A stretch of 64,000 nt of DNA, taken from Syngnathus acus. Taxonomy: Eukaryota; Chordata; Actinopteri; Syngnathiformes; Syngnathidae. A program made the translations under genes and the position numbers. A model generated the notes under the pieces. The model worked only from the letters and a program-made list of their open reading frames with translations, did not search any database and was not told where the DNA came from. Where the stretch lies: assembly GCF_901709675.1 (NCBI RefSeq), contig NC_051095.1:6509956-6573955 (forward strand), read 5' to 3'. Positions 34,383 through 45,798 of this stretch are shown here, piece by piece; within the stretch, counting starts at the first letter, position 1; every line of letters starts with the position of its first letter.

Positions 34383-36632
34383 ATGCAGCCGCAGCAGCGT
34401 CTCCTCAAAGTGCTGGTGATCGGCGACCTAGGGGTGGGCAAGACCTCCATCATCAAGCGCTACGTGCACCAGGTGTTCTCCCAGCATTACCGGGCCACCA
34501 TTGGCGTGGACTTTGCTCTCAAAGTGCTTCAGTGGGACCATGGCACAGTGGTACGTCTGCAGCTGTGGGATATTGCCGGTACGTTGCGCCCCCATTTGCA
34601 ACTCTATAATGTGGTGCTGGTGAATAAAGATTAAGAACGTCATGAAATTAAATGTGAAGAATTGCACCTGCATTATAATTCATTCACTTCAACTCCTTTT
34701 GGTGTCATTGACTTGGCCACTGGAGGGCAGTATAAAATAGTCATCAAACAAACAAAGAACACTTTCACAACTACTTTAAGTGATTCGGTAAACTGCAGAA
34801 ATATTAGTTACTTTGAGTAGAGGATGAAGAAAACGTCTGTGAGTATTTTATTAAGTACTAATACCCTAAAGTGACAACAGCGTTATTTATTAGCCTGTTA
34901 GCTGGTGGAGGGCAAAGATTTTGAAATATACAATGAATAACTGTTGTCTGTTTTGTTTTGTGTGTCAACTTCAGGGAGTTGCATAAAACAGCTTGAAGCC
35001 TTTTTCGTAATTGTTCACTAACTGCCTACATTGACAATTTTTGTTTGTTCAATTTTTGGTCAAAGCAAAAGAAGCTACTGATGTCCCGCTCCCACGATGT
35101 TATAATACTACTATTTATATTGTCTGGAGTTGTGGTAGGCCACAAAACAGAAGTTTCCTGGCGCACGTCCGGCCATGACGGTGCATGTTGCAAGCCAACA
35201 TGGGCATAGGCTTTGTTTTTTTTGAACAGGCTTGCTGCTCGCATCATGCGGAGCACGTTAACATCCACCACAGAGCCTCGTCTATACATCGGCCAACACT
35301 CAACAAAAGATGTTGTTTTTTTTTTTTTTAATGAATAAATGTGGAAATCACATGTGACTGTTTCCATTATCTTTCGGGGTGCAGATCTACTTTGTATACA
35401 ATGCAAACCTCATCCTCCCTTCTCCCACACAAAGGACAAGAGAGATACGGCAACATGACCCGTGTTTACTACAAAGAGGCCGTCGGCGCGTTAGTGGTCT
35501 TCGACATGACCCGCATCTCCACTTTTCAGGCTGTCCTCAAGTGGAAAGGAGACTTGGACTCCAAGGTGAAACAAATGTGGAGAAAAACTGGCAGGAACTT
35601 TGCTCATGTTCTTATTGTTATTAGGTTGCCTTGAGCAACGGGAGGCCGGTTCCGGCTGTCCTGTTGGCTAACAAGTGTGACCAGCGGCGTCTCGGTTTGT
35701 GTCCCAAACTCCCCAAACTGGAGAAGTTCTCCAGGGATTATGGCTTTGTGGATTGGTTTGAAACCTCCGCCAAGGTAAATTTAGCAAATCACTACTGCTA
35801 AAATAGTTTTTCATTTGACTAGAAAAATATTTTAATTGATCATGTAGAGTGGATATAAAAAGAAAAAAAACATGTCGGGGAAAGCCTGCTAGAATATCTG
35901 AACTTTATCCCGTGATCATCAGAGGTATTTTAAAAAGTGGCAGATCATTACAGCTCACAATAATGGTGGCAAAAGTTTTGAAATATAGTCTCATTTCTTT
36001 CAATCCCTCAAACATGGCATTTGACTTTTTATATACAGTGATCCCTCACTACTTCTCGTTTCGTTTATCGCGGCTTCACAACATCGCAGATTTTTTTCCG
36101 CAAATTAAAAAAACATTTAAAAGTCAAAATAAAACTTCTAAATTGAAGAAACATGTGTCTAACCTTTAGGACAATGAAGTATTGCTCCAAATGTTCGTTT
36201 GCATTCCTTTAGAAGTCCGTTTTTTGCGTGTTAGCACGATCACGAATTAGCATCTTTCCGCCAACACGTTAGCCTGCCCAGTACTTCTTGTTGGTAACCG
36301 TACTTCGCGGATTTCACTTATCGCGGGTGTTTTTTTTATTTTTTATCCAATTATCCGCGATAAACGAGGGATTACTGTACACTGTTCACGCAGCCGTACG
36401 TCACGAGGGTTTGGGAAATGTGCTCCATTCCCAGGACGACACCAACATCGACGCGGCTATCTTGTGCTTGATAAAGAACATCATGGCGGCCGAGGAGGAG
36501 CGGGCGTCCAGGAGCGAGACCGACGGCGGTATCTTGGTGCTGCCGCGCATGGACTACGGCGCTGGCGATAAGCCACTGTCTGGATGCTCCAAATGCTCCG
36601 GACTCAAGACTCGTGACAAACATGGCGACTAA
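34383..36632 (+). CDS. RAB32/RAB38-family small GTPase with an atypical C-terminus
   Basis: The RAB32/38 group directs cargo to lysosome-related organelles such as melanosomes. Four exons (34383-34578, 35435-35565, 35625-35774, 36435-36632) encode 224 residues. The start is the ATG at 34383. The G domain is complete and shows the family signatures VLVIGDLGVGKTSIIKRYVH, RATIGVDFALKVL, WDIAG-QERY, NMTRVYYKEAVGALVVFDMT, NKCDQ and WFETSAK. Two features depart from family habit. The switch II residue is QERY rather than QERF. The C-terminus is GCSKCSGLKTRDKHGD, so no cysteine motif ends the chain. Intron 3 contains a MITE at 36036-36377. RAB38 ends in a CaaX box and is the closest match there, but rab32 versus rab38 and the fish paralogue letter are not resolved. 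Confidence 0.9.
36036..36377 (-). mobile_element. Tc1/mariner-type MITE, family A copy 2
   Basis: 342 bp in the reverse orientation relative to the copy at 12885-13218 and co-linear with it along most of its length. Termini CAGTGATCCCTCACTAC and CGATAAACGAGGGATTACTG are flanked by an intact TA duplication on both sides. It lies in intron 3 of the rab32/38-like gene. Confidence 0.88.
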
Positions 36633-38287
36633 GTCTCAAACCAGAGACTGACGGGACATTTGAATGACTATTTGTCTCGTCGCTATGGACGCTTCTCATC
36701 CGGAGTGGCGCAAAGATTTCAACGCAGCGGTGCCTTGAGAAACCAGCGCACTTCTGATCCGCGCCTCTAGATGGCGCAAGTAAATTTCACAACAGCAATT
36801 CACGTTTCCTTGCGGTGGAAGGAAAGACTACATCAGTAGGTAACGCTATTGCACCATTAAGTTGCTTTGTTTTACAAAAGAAGAACGTTGTTTTTTGGGC
36901 TTACATTTTCTACAGTTTATATGGACAGCAAATATTATTACTGTGTGTAAAAATATCGTAGAAAACCTCCTGGATGGTTTTTTTTTTTTATGAGGGGGGA
37001 GGGGGCAGATTAATTGCTTTTCCATTCCTTTCAAATAACCCCGAACGAGTTATTGTGTTTCTCGTTAAGCACAGCATGCTCTGTTGAATAATAGTTTCGG
37101 AAGATCCACCAGCTGACGCAACGTCTTGCATCCGTGCAAAAACAATGACCGTTTTTCATTTCTGATGCCGATCGAGATCAGAGAGTAAGGAATGAATGAA
37201 TGAATGATTGCTGAGGCGCTGACACTAATTTCCTACTTTGTGATTTTTAGTGGGAATGTAGCTGCTGAAAAAGAAATTTCAAATCCAACTTACCTTTCCA
37301 ATAAAAAATAAAACTGCTCGCTGGCTGACTTCATTTCGGCTTTATGTCCCAGGCTGACCGGTGGGAAGGGGAAGAAATGCGTTGCCTCCTGGGAATAGCA
37401 AAAATAGACACGACATAAGCACGGGCCAAAGTCGAAATCTTTGAAAGTCACTGCTGATTTATTTATTTACAGACTGATACCTTTGAACTCCATTTTCTTC
37501 TTATCATTTGTTTTTTCTCTCTCGATTTTTTTCAGTTGGAATCTCACACCTTGCAATCAGGCTCAGGAGGCTGCGCCTCTTCACTTCCTGGTTCCTCCAA
37601 AACAAACACACGCGCGCGCACACAGCTGGCTTGTGTCAGCCACGCCGCTTCTCGATGAAGTGTTCCCACAACTCGGAAAGCAGATGCATGCTTTTGCTTT
37701 TGACTTGAGCTCTCCTTGTTCTTCCTGGCAACAGTGAAAGAGATGCTGAGTGGAGAAGTGGCAGTGAAACAGGCCAAAATCCAGATGGCAGAGCGGGAGA
37801 CAATTTGCGTACTAAGTGTTATTTAATAAAATGTGAGACTGACTGCTGCCGCTAAACCTCTTTTCCCAAAAGTTCTGATAAACACACGTTTCTTCTTTTC
37901 ATTGCTGGCGCTTAATGTCTTGGCCCAAAAAGGCAACATTTTAGGAGCGCTCCATTCCAAATGTGACCTCATAAAAGTCGCATTAGCTGCCCTCTAATAA
38001 ATGCAAACCGCACGTCCAGTTTTGCTTTTCCGTGTGCACCAGTCCGCCACTCCGGCCTTGAATGACTTTTATCTGAGCATCTTCTCTGCATTCTTTTAGT
38101 GGAACCCGGCTGCCCTTTCGGAGTCAAAGGGAGAAAGGTCACGATTTGGGGTCACGTGTATGAGCGTGTGCAGTGAAGGGTTAACGGAGGAAGCTCAGCA
38201 GGCCAGACACATTCCAGATGAAAAAAAATAGCAATTTGGGGGGCCATTAAGGAGGTCATGAGAACAGCAGCTTGGGCGCACATGCAG

Positions 38288-38318
<31 letters not shown>

Positions 38319-38868
38319 CCATTGAAAATGTTTGCCTGCGATCGGGAAGCGCCAGCAGCATGAGATGAACTGACAGCGAGTGACGTTGACTGTTTTCATT
38401 GGATGGGCCGGTCCAAACCAAAAAGTGGAAGACCAGTTTGATTTCAGACTTGTCACTCTAGAGTGTTTTGTTATGCTCAATTTTCCGCTCTAGCCTCAGA
38501 GCACACGATATGATCAAGGTCACGTCTATTTTTCATCAGATGCCATCATCTTTGGAGCTTTTTCCATTTGAGATAAAAAGAAAAAAATGACTACATCAGG
38601 TTTTTGATCGAAAGAAGAATGGAATTAAAACACACCCCAAGCTATTTTGATTGAGCTCCTTTTGTTTTAGAGAAGACAAAAAATGAACAGTTGTCATCCT
38701 CGCAGGCCGGGAACGTGCCGGCTCACAGCTTCGTCCAGAACCTCAGCAAAAGGAAAGTTCACGTGATTATTGATCCCGCTGGCTGATGCCGAAAGATTGT
38801 GCTTTTGAGAAAATACTGAGAGTAATGTCTCGGGACGCCTCTGTGACGACGTGGTTTCTTGCGACTCA
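36633..38868. other. Intergenic between rab32/38-like and rasl11-like genes
   Basis: The two genes converge here, so both 3' UTRs are expected. A (CA)n tract lies at about 38289-38315. No ORF with family resemblance was found. Confidence 0.5.
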
Positions 38869-41523
38869 TCAGACAGCGGATGCCGATTTGACTTTGGAGG
38901 AGAGGACCTGCCTGAATCTCCTCTTCAACTCCTGCATGTTGGGAGATTTGGGCCGGGCCAGGTGGAGGCCTCCTCGACGTTTCTCGCCGTTGCCTCCCCC
39001 CAACGCCCGGGACACCTGTGCCACGGAGATCACGTGACCCACCAAAAATCAAAACAAACATCGGCGTGGCGTCGGGAGATGAGATCCCACCTCGTGGCAC
39101 AGCTGCAGGAAGGCTGTGTGGACACCCTCGTGGTTTTCCCTGGCTGAGGCTTCAAAGTAAGCGCCCCCTGCGGGAAGGAGCAGGATTCAAGTCAATGTTT
39201 ACCCCCGCAAATTTTGATCACCGCATTTTCAATACATACTTTACTCATCCAGTGATAGGACAACATCTAGCAAAAATGAGCAGTAGGCGGGTCCCACCTA
39301 GAGAGGACGCTAACGTCTCGCCTTCATCCGCCGGCACTTGTCGGGCTCGAAGCAGGTCGCTTTTGTTGCCGATCTGCAGCAGATTACACAGATTAACGGG
39401 ATTATCAACAGTTCACCTGCAGCAAGTGAAACAATTCCCCATCGGTCAGGGAGGCCAATGAACACAATTGCCGCAAAAAGATTTTATTTTAAAGTCGGCT
39501 TTTGTAGCGCCTGGTGGCATGACGGCTTGCTAGATTTTTTACCCTCTTGAGATTTCAGTTTGCATTATTCCAATTTTCATTATCATCACACAGTTGCTAT
39601 CAATATCACCCGAACGCCGTCCCAAAATAATCCACTTGTAGTTAGTGCCAGCTGTATATACATTCATATATAATTACATGTATATATATATATTTTATAA
39701 TGAATTTTTCTAATTATTATTTTATACAGATTTCTTTTATTTATTAACTTAATGATCTGCTGTTACCCACCGCCTAATTTACCTGGCAACAGTGAAATAA
39801 GGAGACTAGCTTTTTTTTTTTTTTTTGGTTTGAATTTATTTTTAGGTGTTTTACACATTAGGGTGTAAAAACAAAATCGATTTAAAACAACAGCACCGGG
39901 TGGCATCCAAACTCGTCACTGACCAGGATGACAGGAATGTTTCCCGAGGGGTGGATGCGTCTGACGTGCTGGTACAGAGGTTGGATGGTGCGATAGCTGC
40001 TGTGGTCCGTGATGGAGAAGACCAGCACGTAGCCGTCTGCCCAGTAGATGGACCTGCTGGTTGAAAGCTTGTTAGCAGAGTGCTCGCAAAGACAACACGG
40101 GTGCCTGACCTGTTGATCTGCTCCTGGCAGTAGAGGCCCTCGGCGTCGTCCTGCGCACAAACAATCATCAAGTGTTTGGGAGTGACAGCGCGGAGGACAC
40201 GTCTGTGGAGGGTAGGTTAGCAAAATTACAGGAACTTTTCATGGGAATTAATTTATGGAAGGTGACAGAAAGGTAGCGAGTTGAATAAAATGAGCCTGAA
40301 AGTGACAGAAAAGCCCTTGTGGTGGCAACAAAGTTACGGACAGTCGTTCATGCCAGCAGGAGGGGCTTCCTCAGACCCTCGTTATCTTGCCACCATAGGA
40401 AGCAAGCGTCTCCGAGGACCCGCTTTTCATAAACACGTTGCTCTTCTTAAAGTGACGGAGTGCCACAGCCTGCCTGCCCTAGCATCGCATCCTGTCGCTT
40501 CACACACACATTCCTGACCTCACTTGGAGATAAGGGTGCAAAAACGGAAACTGGCAAGAAGCTTATCTGCCAAGCGTTGCCAACAATGACCGACGAGAAG
40601 CAGGCAGTGTATACCTGCAGGGCCACGCAAGGCGTGTCCTGGATCTGAAGTGACACTTCCTCACCGTCCAGGGTGACCTTTCTGGAGTAGAGCGCTCCTG
40701 CAAGGCCAACAAGCAGAGGAGTGAAACAATACTCTCAGCGCAAGGATAAGAAGGAAGAGAAACATGGTGGAATTTACCTGTGTTGGCTTCATAGTCTCCA
40801 ATAAAGCGTTTTGTCAGAAACCTGACAATGAGAGCTGAAAAGAAAAAGAAAAAAGTGGGAGAGCCAGCTTTTAGAAAACAAGCTGCGTTGACCTACGTGC
40901 CACCATTTGTTGTTAGCTAGGCCGGAATTTCCCTTTTTAGGACGAGTCTAAAATAAACAGGTTCAAAGTCCCAAATGGAGGAATGAGGCAAAATGCAAAA
41001 AGAAAATACCAATAAAATGCTCATTAGTGGTTAGAATAAGACAGGGGTGTCCAACCCATAGCCAGGTAGTTTTTTTCTTGTGAATGAAGCATGTTTAAAA
41101 AAATGATTTGCAAAAACAAGTCATTCAAGATAACTTGGGAGCGGAATGACAAACTCGTACGTCAATGCACAACTACATAACTGCTAGGGTTTGGTTTAAG
41201 CATGCTTCATCAAATAAATTTGAAGACTGTCAATGTCTCGAGAACGAAAGGATGAATGGCACTTGCATCTTTTGCCTTTTCTGGAGGAGGCTTTGGACAC
41301 CCCTGTAATAAGATAACAGTAATCCTTGAGGAAGGAATTAATATTATCCTTCTTTTGCCGCACTCGAGCCCTGCTGGGAATTCAAACATGCTCGCTCACC
41401 AGTTTTGCCGACGTTGCTGGCCCCCAGCACCACGATCTTCACCGTCTTGTTGGGCACGCAGTCCGGTAGCGGGTACTCGGGGATGGGCACCAGCAGAAAG
41501 TTGGCGGAGCCGCTGTTGCTCAT
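38869..41523 (-). CDS. rasl11a: RASL11-family Ras-like GTPase (RASL11A-like)
   Basis: RASL11 proteins are non-prenylated Ras relatives; RASL11A is implicated in rRNA gene transcription. Eight exons (41400-41523, 40778-40834, 40615-40697, 40110-40150, 39924-40053, 39298-39373, 39091-39167, 38869-39015) encode 244 residues, close to RASL11A (242) and RASL11B (248). The start MSNSGSANFLLVPIPEYP resembles RASL11A. Motifs are the P-loop GASNVGKT, RFLTKRFIGDYEANTG, NKSDLL, and the family tail RPKSPNMQELKRRFRQVLSS ending without a CaaX box. The G3 motif reads DTPC where relatives have DTPG. A hAT remnant lies in intron 1. It is head to head with usp12, matching human USP12-RASL11A, but the paralogue letter is moderately certain because RASL11B/USP46 is a duplicate block. 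Confidence 0.9.
41042..41305 (+). mobile_element. Non-autonomous hAT element, 264 bp
   Basis: Inverted termini CAGGGGTGTCCAA and TTTGGACACCCCTG are flanked by octamers GAATAAGA and TAATAAGA, an 8-bp target duplication with one mismatch. It lies in intron 1 of the rasl11-like gene and has no ORF of note. Confidence 0.88.
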
Positions 41524-42893
41524 GGCTCCGGGTGCAGGGAAGGGGTCGCTCCAGCCAGCAGCATTGACCTCAGCTCCGTGTGGGAAAGAGACCACCCTCC
41601 TCCTCCTCCTCTCTTTCCTCTTTTTCCTTCTCCTCCTCCTCCTCCTCACGGCGTCAGCCCAGTATTCCCAGCTGGCCCCTGCGCTCTTATCCCTGGATCT
41701 GCTTCTGCTCCAGAGCGACACTTGAGAGCTGCGCCAAACACATGCGGTAATGCCCCAAAAGCTGGAGAAAAGGGTCAACAGATCTCCAGGCCACTGAGCC
41801 TGGAGGCGGGTTTGTTCGCACTGGGCACCGCACTGGGCAGGAAGAAAGACGAAGAAGAAGAGGAGGAGGCAAACTTCATTCACTGGACCGCCCTCCCAGA
41901 AAGGTTTTTTTCAAAGCCCAGTTGAAGTTGATTCCAGAGGCGGTGCTAAGTGGTAGCCAGGGGTTGTCATACATATTGAAACAAATAAAGACTTGTCACT
42001 TGACTACCGCAATAAAATTATAGTTTTTTTTTTTTTAATATGTTAAATGCTGCTTTAGCTGACATAGGAAACCCTGAGAAGTAATTACGATGTGAATAGT
42101 CAAGCACGTTTGATTATGAATGGAATGGCTATGACGTGAGTGACGGGAATTGAGGCGTGCCCTGTCCAACGTGACAGTAGTAGTAAACAGGACAATTGAA
42201 ATAATAAACATAGACATAGAATATTTACATAGACTGGCGGCAGCGAGTTTGCCATATTGGATGTGGCAGCTCTGCCTAGTAAACCGATGGACTGAACTTA
42301 AGAATCTAAAAATAAGGTCTGTCAAAGTGTTGAAACATGGTGGTTGCGTCCTGTTTTGGCTCAGTTTTTTTTTTTTTTTATCACTCGAACTGGCTCCTTA
42401 GACAATGTGAAAAGAAATATAAACAGTCATTGTTAGCACAAAAGATTCAAGTGTGAAAACAAAATCAGAGAAAGCCCACGAGAGCATCTGAACTTGCGTT
42501 GGGGTTACTTGGAGGCACATCAAAAGATGGCAGCTATGCCCTGACTCGCAATTAATTTGAAGATCAGTGGTTAATTCTGAACCCGTAGTCATAACCCAGT
42601 TTTAGAGGGTGTGAAGACTTGTGCAACCATCTTATCTGAGTTTTTTGCTCTTTAACTTTCCCTCTCAAATATATTATAAATAAACACAGACACGTACACA
42701 TTCAATATGGCGGCGACGGGGCGGTACAATGAAGCGCTTAGAGCGACATCTTGTCTATGTGCATGGTGTGTACGGGGCAAAGTAGCTTTTAAAGCATTGA
42801 AGCCTCAAAGCTGTGTAGCCTCTCCCGGAACTCGGCAGCCGCATCGGCTGAACGTTTCACCGTCAGGGTTTGGTCCAACATGGCGGCGCACGG
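41524..42893. promoter_or_regulatory. Shared upstream region of rasl11-like and usp12
   Basis: The two genes are divergently transcribed from this 1.37-kb interval, so it must contain both promoters. A CT-rich/GA-rich stretch at 41585-41650 probably belongs to the rasl11 5' UTR. Near the usp12 start an overlapping out-of-frame ATG at 42889 opens an uORF that ends just past the usp12 ATG. Specific transcription-factor sites are not claimed. Confidence 0.5.
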
Positions 42894-45798
42894 ATGGAAA
42901 TACTGATGACAGTCCGAAAGATCGCCTCGATTTGTACGATGGTAAGGTTATGGCATTTTGGACTCCGTTATTAGCTGTCGGCGACAGGCAAGTCTCCGCG
43001 CTAGCCTACTTGCTAGTCATTCACTACATAATAATAACACACTTTGAATGCTTTTAGTTACAACTTTCGCTTTGTATCCATGCCAGAAGCGGCGAGGTCA
43101 GTGAATCCCGCAACGCATTAGGTCTCTTATTTACTTCAGTGAGACGCTATTCTTGAGCTAAAGTTTATTCTTGCGCTTTCCTGACTAATCATATTTGACT
43201 GGACATTAAGACGACCACCTCCAGTCATGTGACGGAACTTGTAACATTTCCACGCGTTGAGAAGGTGGACGAATTGAGCTTTGGGAACTGCTGATCAACA
43301 TGTGCTTCACGAGGAGGTCAAAGCTGAAAGTAGAAGAGGAACCAGGAGTGCTTGTGTACAATTATTTTACATCTGCAGTGAGAAATCACCCACACCTAAT
43401 TTAATTTCATTAGTGGAAAAATGATGGCTTGTTTAGAAGAGTGTAGCTCATCTATCTATGCCAATGACTCGCAGTGAGATTCAATTCTCAATGGCAGACT
43501 GTACGGACAACCTGTGTTGCGCTTCTTACAAGTCAATAATAGCTAAACTCGGAGGCTTTTCTGGAGGAATTGAGCTTTGACTTTAAAGAAGTGATATCGC
43601 CCATGGAAAATCCTCACACCGGAGTAAAACTTGATTCTTTATTATATCTTCTCCTGCAATTTTCCCCCTCCACAGGGCGCCAATGCCTCTGCCTTGGAGA
43701 AGGAGATTGGACCAGAACAGTTTCCTGTGAATGAGCACTACTTTGGCTTGGTCAACGTCAGTATTGACAGCTTTTGTCTCCATTTTCCAGTGCAATTTGC
43801 AGCAACAATCTTCTCTGTCTGTTCCCTAGTTTGGCAACACTTGCTACTGTAACTCGGTGCTGCAGGCTCTCTACTTCTGTCGCCCATTCAGGGAGAAGGT
43901 TTTGGCCTACAAGGTAAATCAAGGTACGGTGAGGCTAGCGGAGTTCCGCTCGGGCTCACTTCTCAGTTTGCAGGTGCAGCCCCGTCGCAAGGAGTCTCTC
44001 CTCACTTGCCTGGCTGACTTGTTCAACAGCATTGCCACACAGAAGAAGAAAGTGGGAGTCATCCCTCCTAAGAAATTCATCTCGCGCCTGAGGAAGGAAA
44101 ATGGTTGACACCTTTTTATCCCGTGGACTTTGGACTAAAACAGACCTGACCGTGTGCCATCTTCTCCACGCAGAATTGTTTGACAACTACATGCAGCAAG
44201 ATGCCCACGAGTTCCTCAACTACCTCCTCAACACCATCGCAGACCTGCTCCAGGAGGAGACGAGCCAGGAGGGGCAGCAGAACGGAAAGTTGGTCCAGAA
44301 TGGAGGAGCAGGTGGTGGTGAGGTAGTAGTAGTAGGGGGAGGGGGAAGTGGAGAGGGTGAAGGTGAGAAGGAGACGCAGCAGACGTGGGTCCACGAGATC
44401 TTCCAAGGAACGCTAACCAACGAGACACGTTGCCTTAACTGCGAAGCGGTGAGCGACATGAAATCAGGGATCACCTTGACTGCACCACCGAGCGCACGTG
44501 TGGAAGATGTTGATGATGTCACACTGGTGTTGCAGGTAAGCAGCAAGGATGAAGACTTCCTGGATTTGTCTGTGGACGTGGAGCAGAACACATCCATCAC
44601 TCACTGCCTCAGGTGACTGACGGGAACCTCTGGGCATTTAGTCCTCCTGCGGGATAAACAGTTGCACTCTTTATTGCACCCGTAGAACAACTCTGACGGA
44701 GGAGGGCTGTCAATCGAATATTTCCCAGAATTGATTATTCCAGCAATTAATAAAATAATCTAATAAAATTTCAGTTAATTTTAAGAGGGTGACAGTAGGA
44801 GGATTTGGACAATTTTAAGTTCAAAATGGCTATGCATGATTAACCGATTTATCAAAAATAGTTATTGATTAATTTTGACATCTTTAACGAGCAAACAAAA
44901 AAAGCAGTAGTTGTAATATTATGGTTCTACTGGTACAATGAATTGGCTAATTTACAGACAAAGAGCAGACGAGTACTGAGATCTTAAGGTGGATCTAGAG
45001 CCCATGTGACCTTGGCTATGTGGCCGTCTCCTCGCAGGGGCTTCAGCAACACGGAGACTCTGTGCAGCGAGTACAAGTACTACTGCGAGCAGTGCCGCAG
45101 CAAACAGGAAGCCCAGAAAAGGTCGGTCGGCTGCTCTTCCTCGGTTGTGGCTTGTGGCCGATTGTTGCGTTAACAGATTTCCTCTACTCAGGATGAGGGT
45201 GAAGAAGTTGCCCATGATCCTGGCGCTGCACCTGAAGCGCTTCAAATACATGGACCAGCTTCACCGCTACACCAAACTGTCCTACCGCGTGGTCTTCCCT
45301 TTGGAGCTGCGCCTCTTCAACACGTCGGGAGACGCTACTAACCCGGACCGCATGTACGACCTGGTGGCCGTGGTGGTGCACTGTGGCAGGTGGGGCCCGA
45401 TCTCGACCCCCCCCCCCCCCAGGCCCCCCTGCTCTGTTCCTCACTTGTGCCGTGTGTCCCTTGTAGCGGTCCCAATCGAGGACACTACATCACCATCGTC
45501 AAGAGCCACGGCTTCTGGCTCCTCTTTGACGACGACATCGTTGAGGTGCGTTGCGTTTAGCCATGATAACTACTTGTGGTAGCGGAAGTTGGTATCTGTG
45601 AGAACTCAAGGGAAAGAACTCCTAGGAAAAAAAAAACCGCTGCCTGTCTTCCAAACATTGGAAAACCATGGTTCTGCTTTTCTGTTGTTCCTGCAGAAAA
45701 TTGACGCACAGGCCATCGAGGAGTTTTACGGCCTGACGTCGGATATTTCCAAAAACTCAGAATCAGGATACATCCTCTTCTACCAGTCCAGAGACTGA
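42894..45798 (+). CDS. usp12: USP12, ubiquitin-specific protease
   Basis: A deubiquitinase activated by the WD40 partners WDR48/UAF1 and WDR20. Ten exons (42894-42941, 43676-43756, 43830-43913, 43974-44103, 44174-44448, 44536-44612, 45038-45121, 45192-45389, 45467-45545, 45697-45798) give 385 residues; human USP12 has 370. The start [20 protein letters not shown] matches USP12 rather than USP46. The Cys box is [20 protein letters not shown], and the His box is [21 protein letters not shown] zinc-finger pair is visible (CLNCE and CEQC), and the chain ends [10 protein letters not shown] as in USP12. The extra residues are a Gly/Val/Glu-rich insert after [10 protein letters not shown] in exon 5. 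AATAAA signals are at 46288 and 46303. The intron at 44449-44535 is stop-free and frame-neutral. Confidence 0.96.

Noticed and set aside
44101-44173. Continuous reading from usp12 exon 4 through ATGGTTGACACC
   Set aside because: A stop follows in frame; splicing at 44103/44174 restores [18 protein letters not shown] exactly as in USP12.
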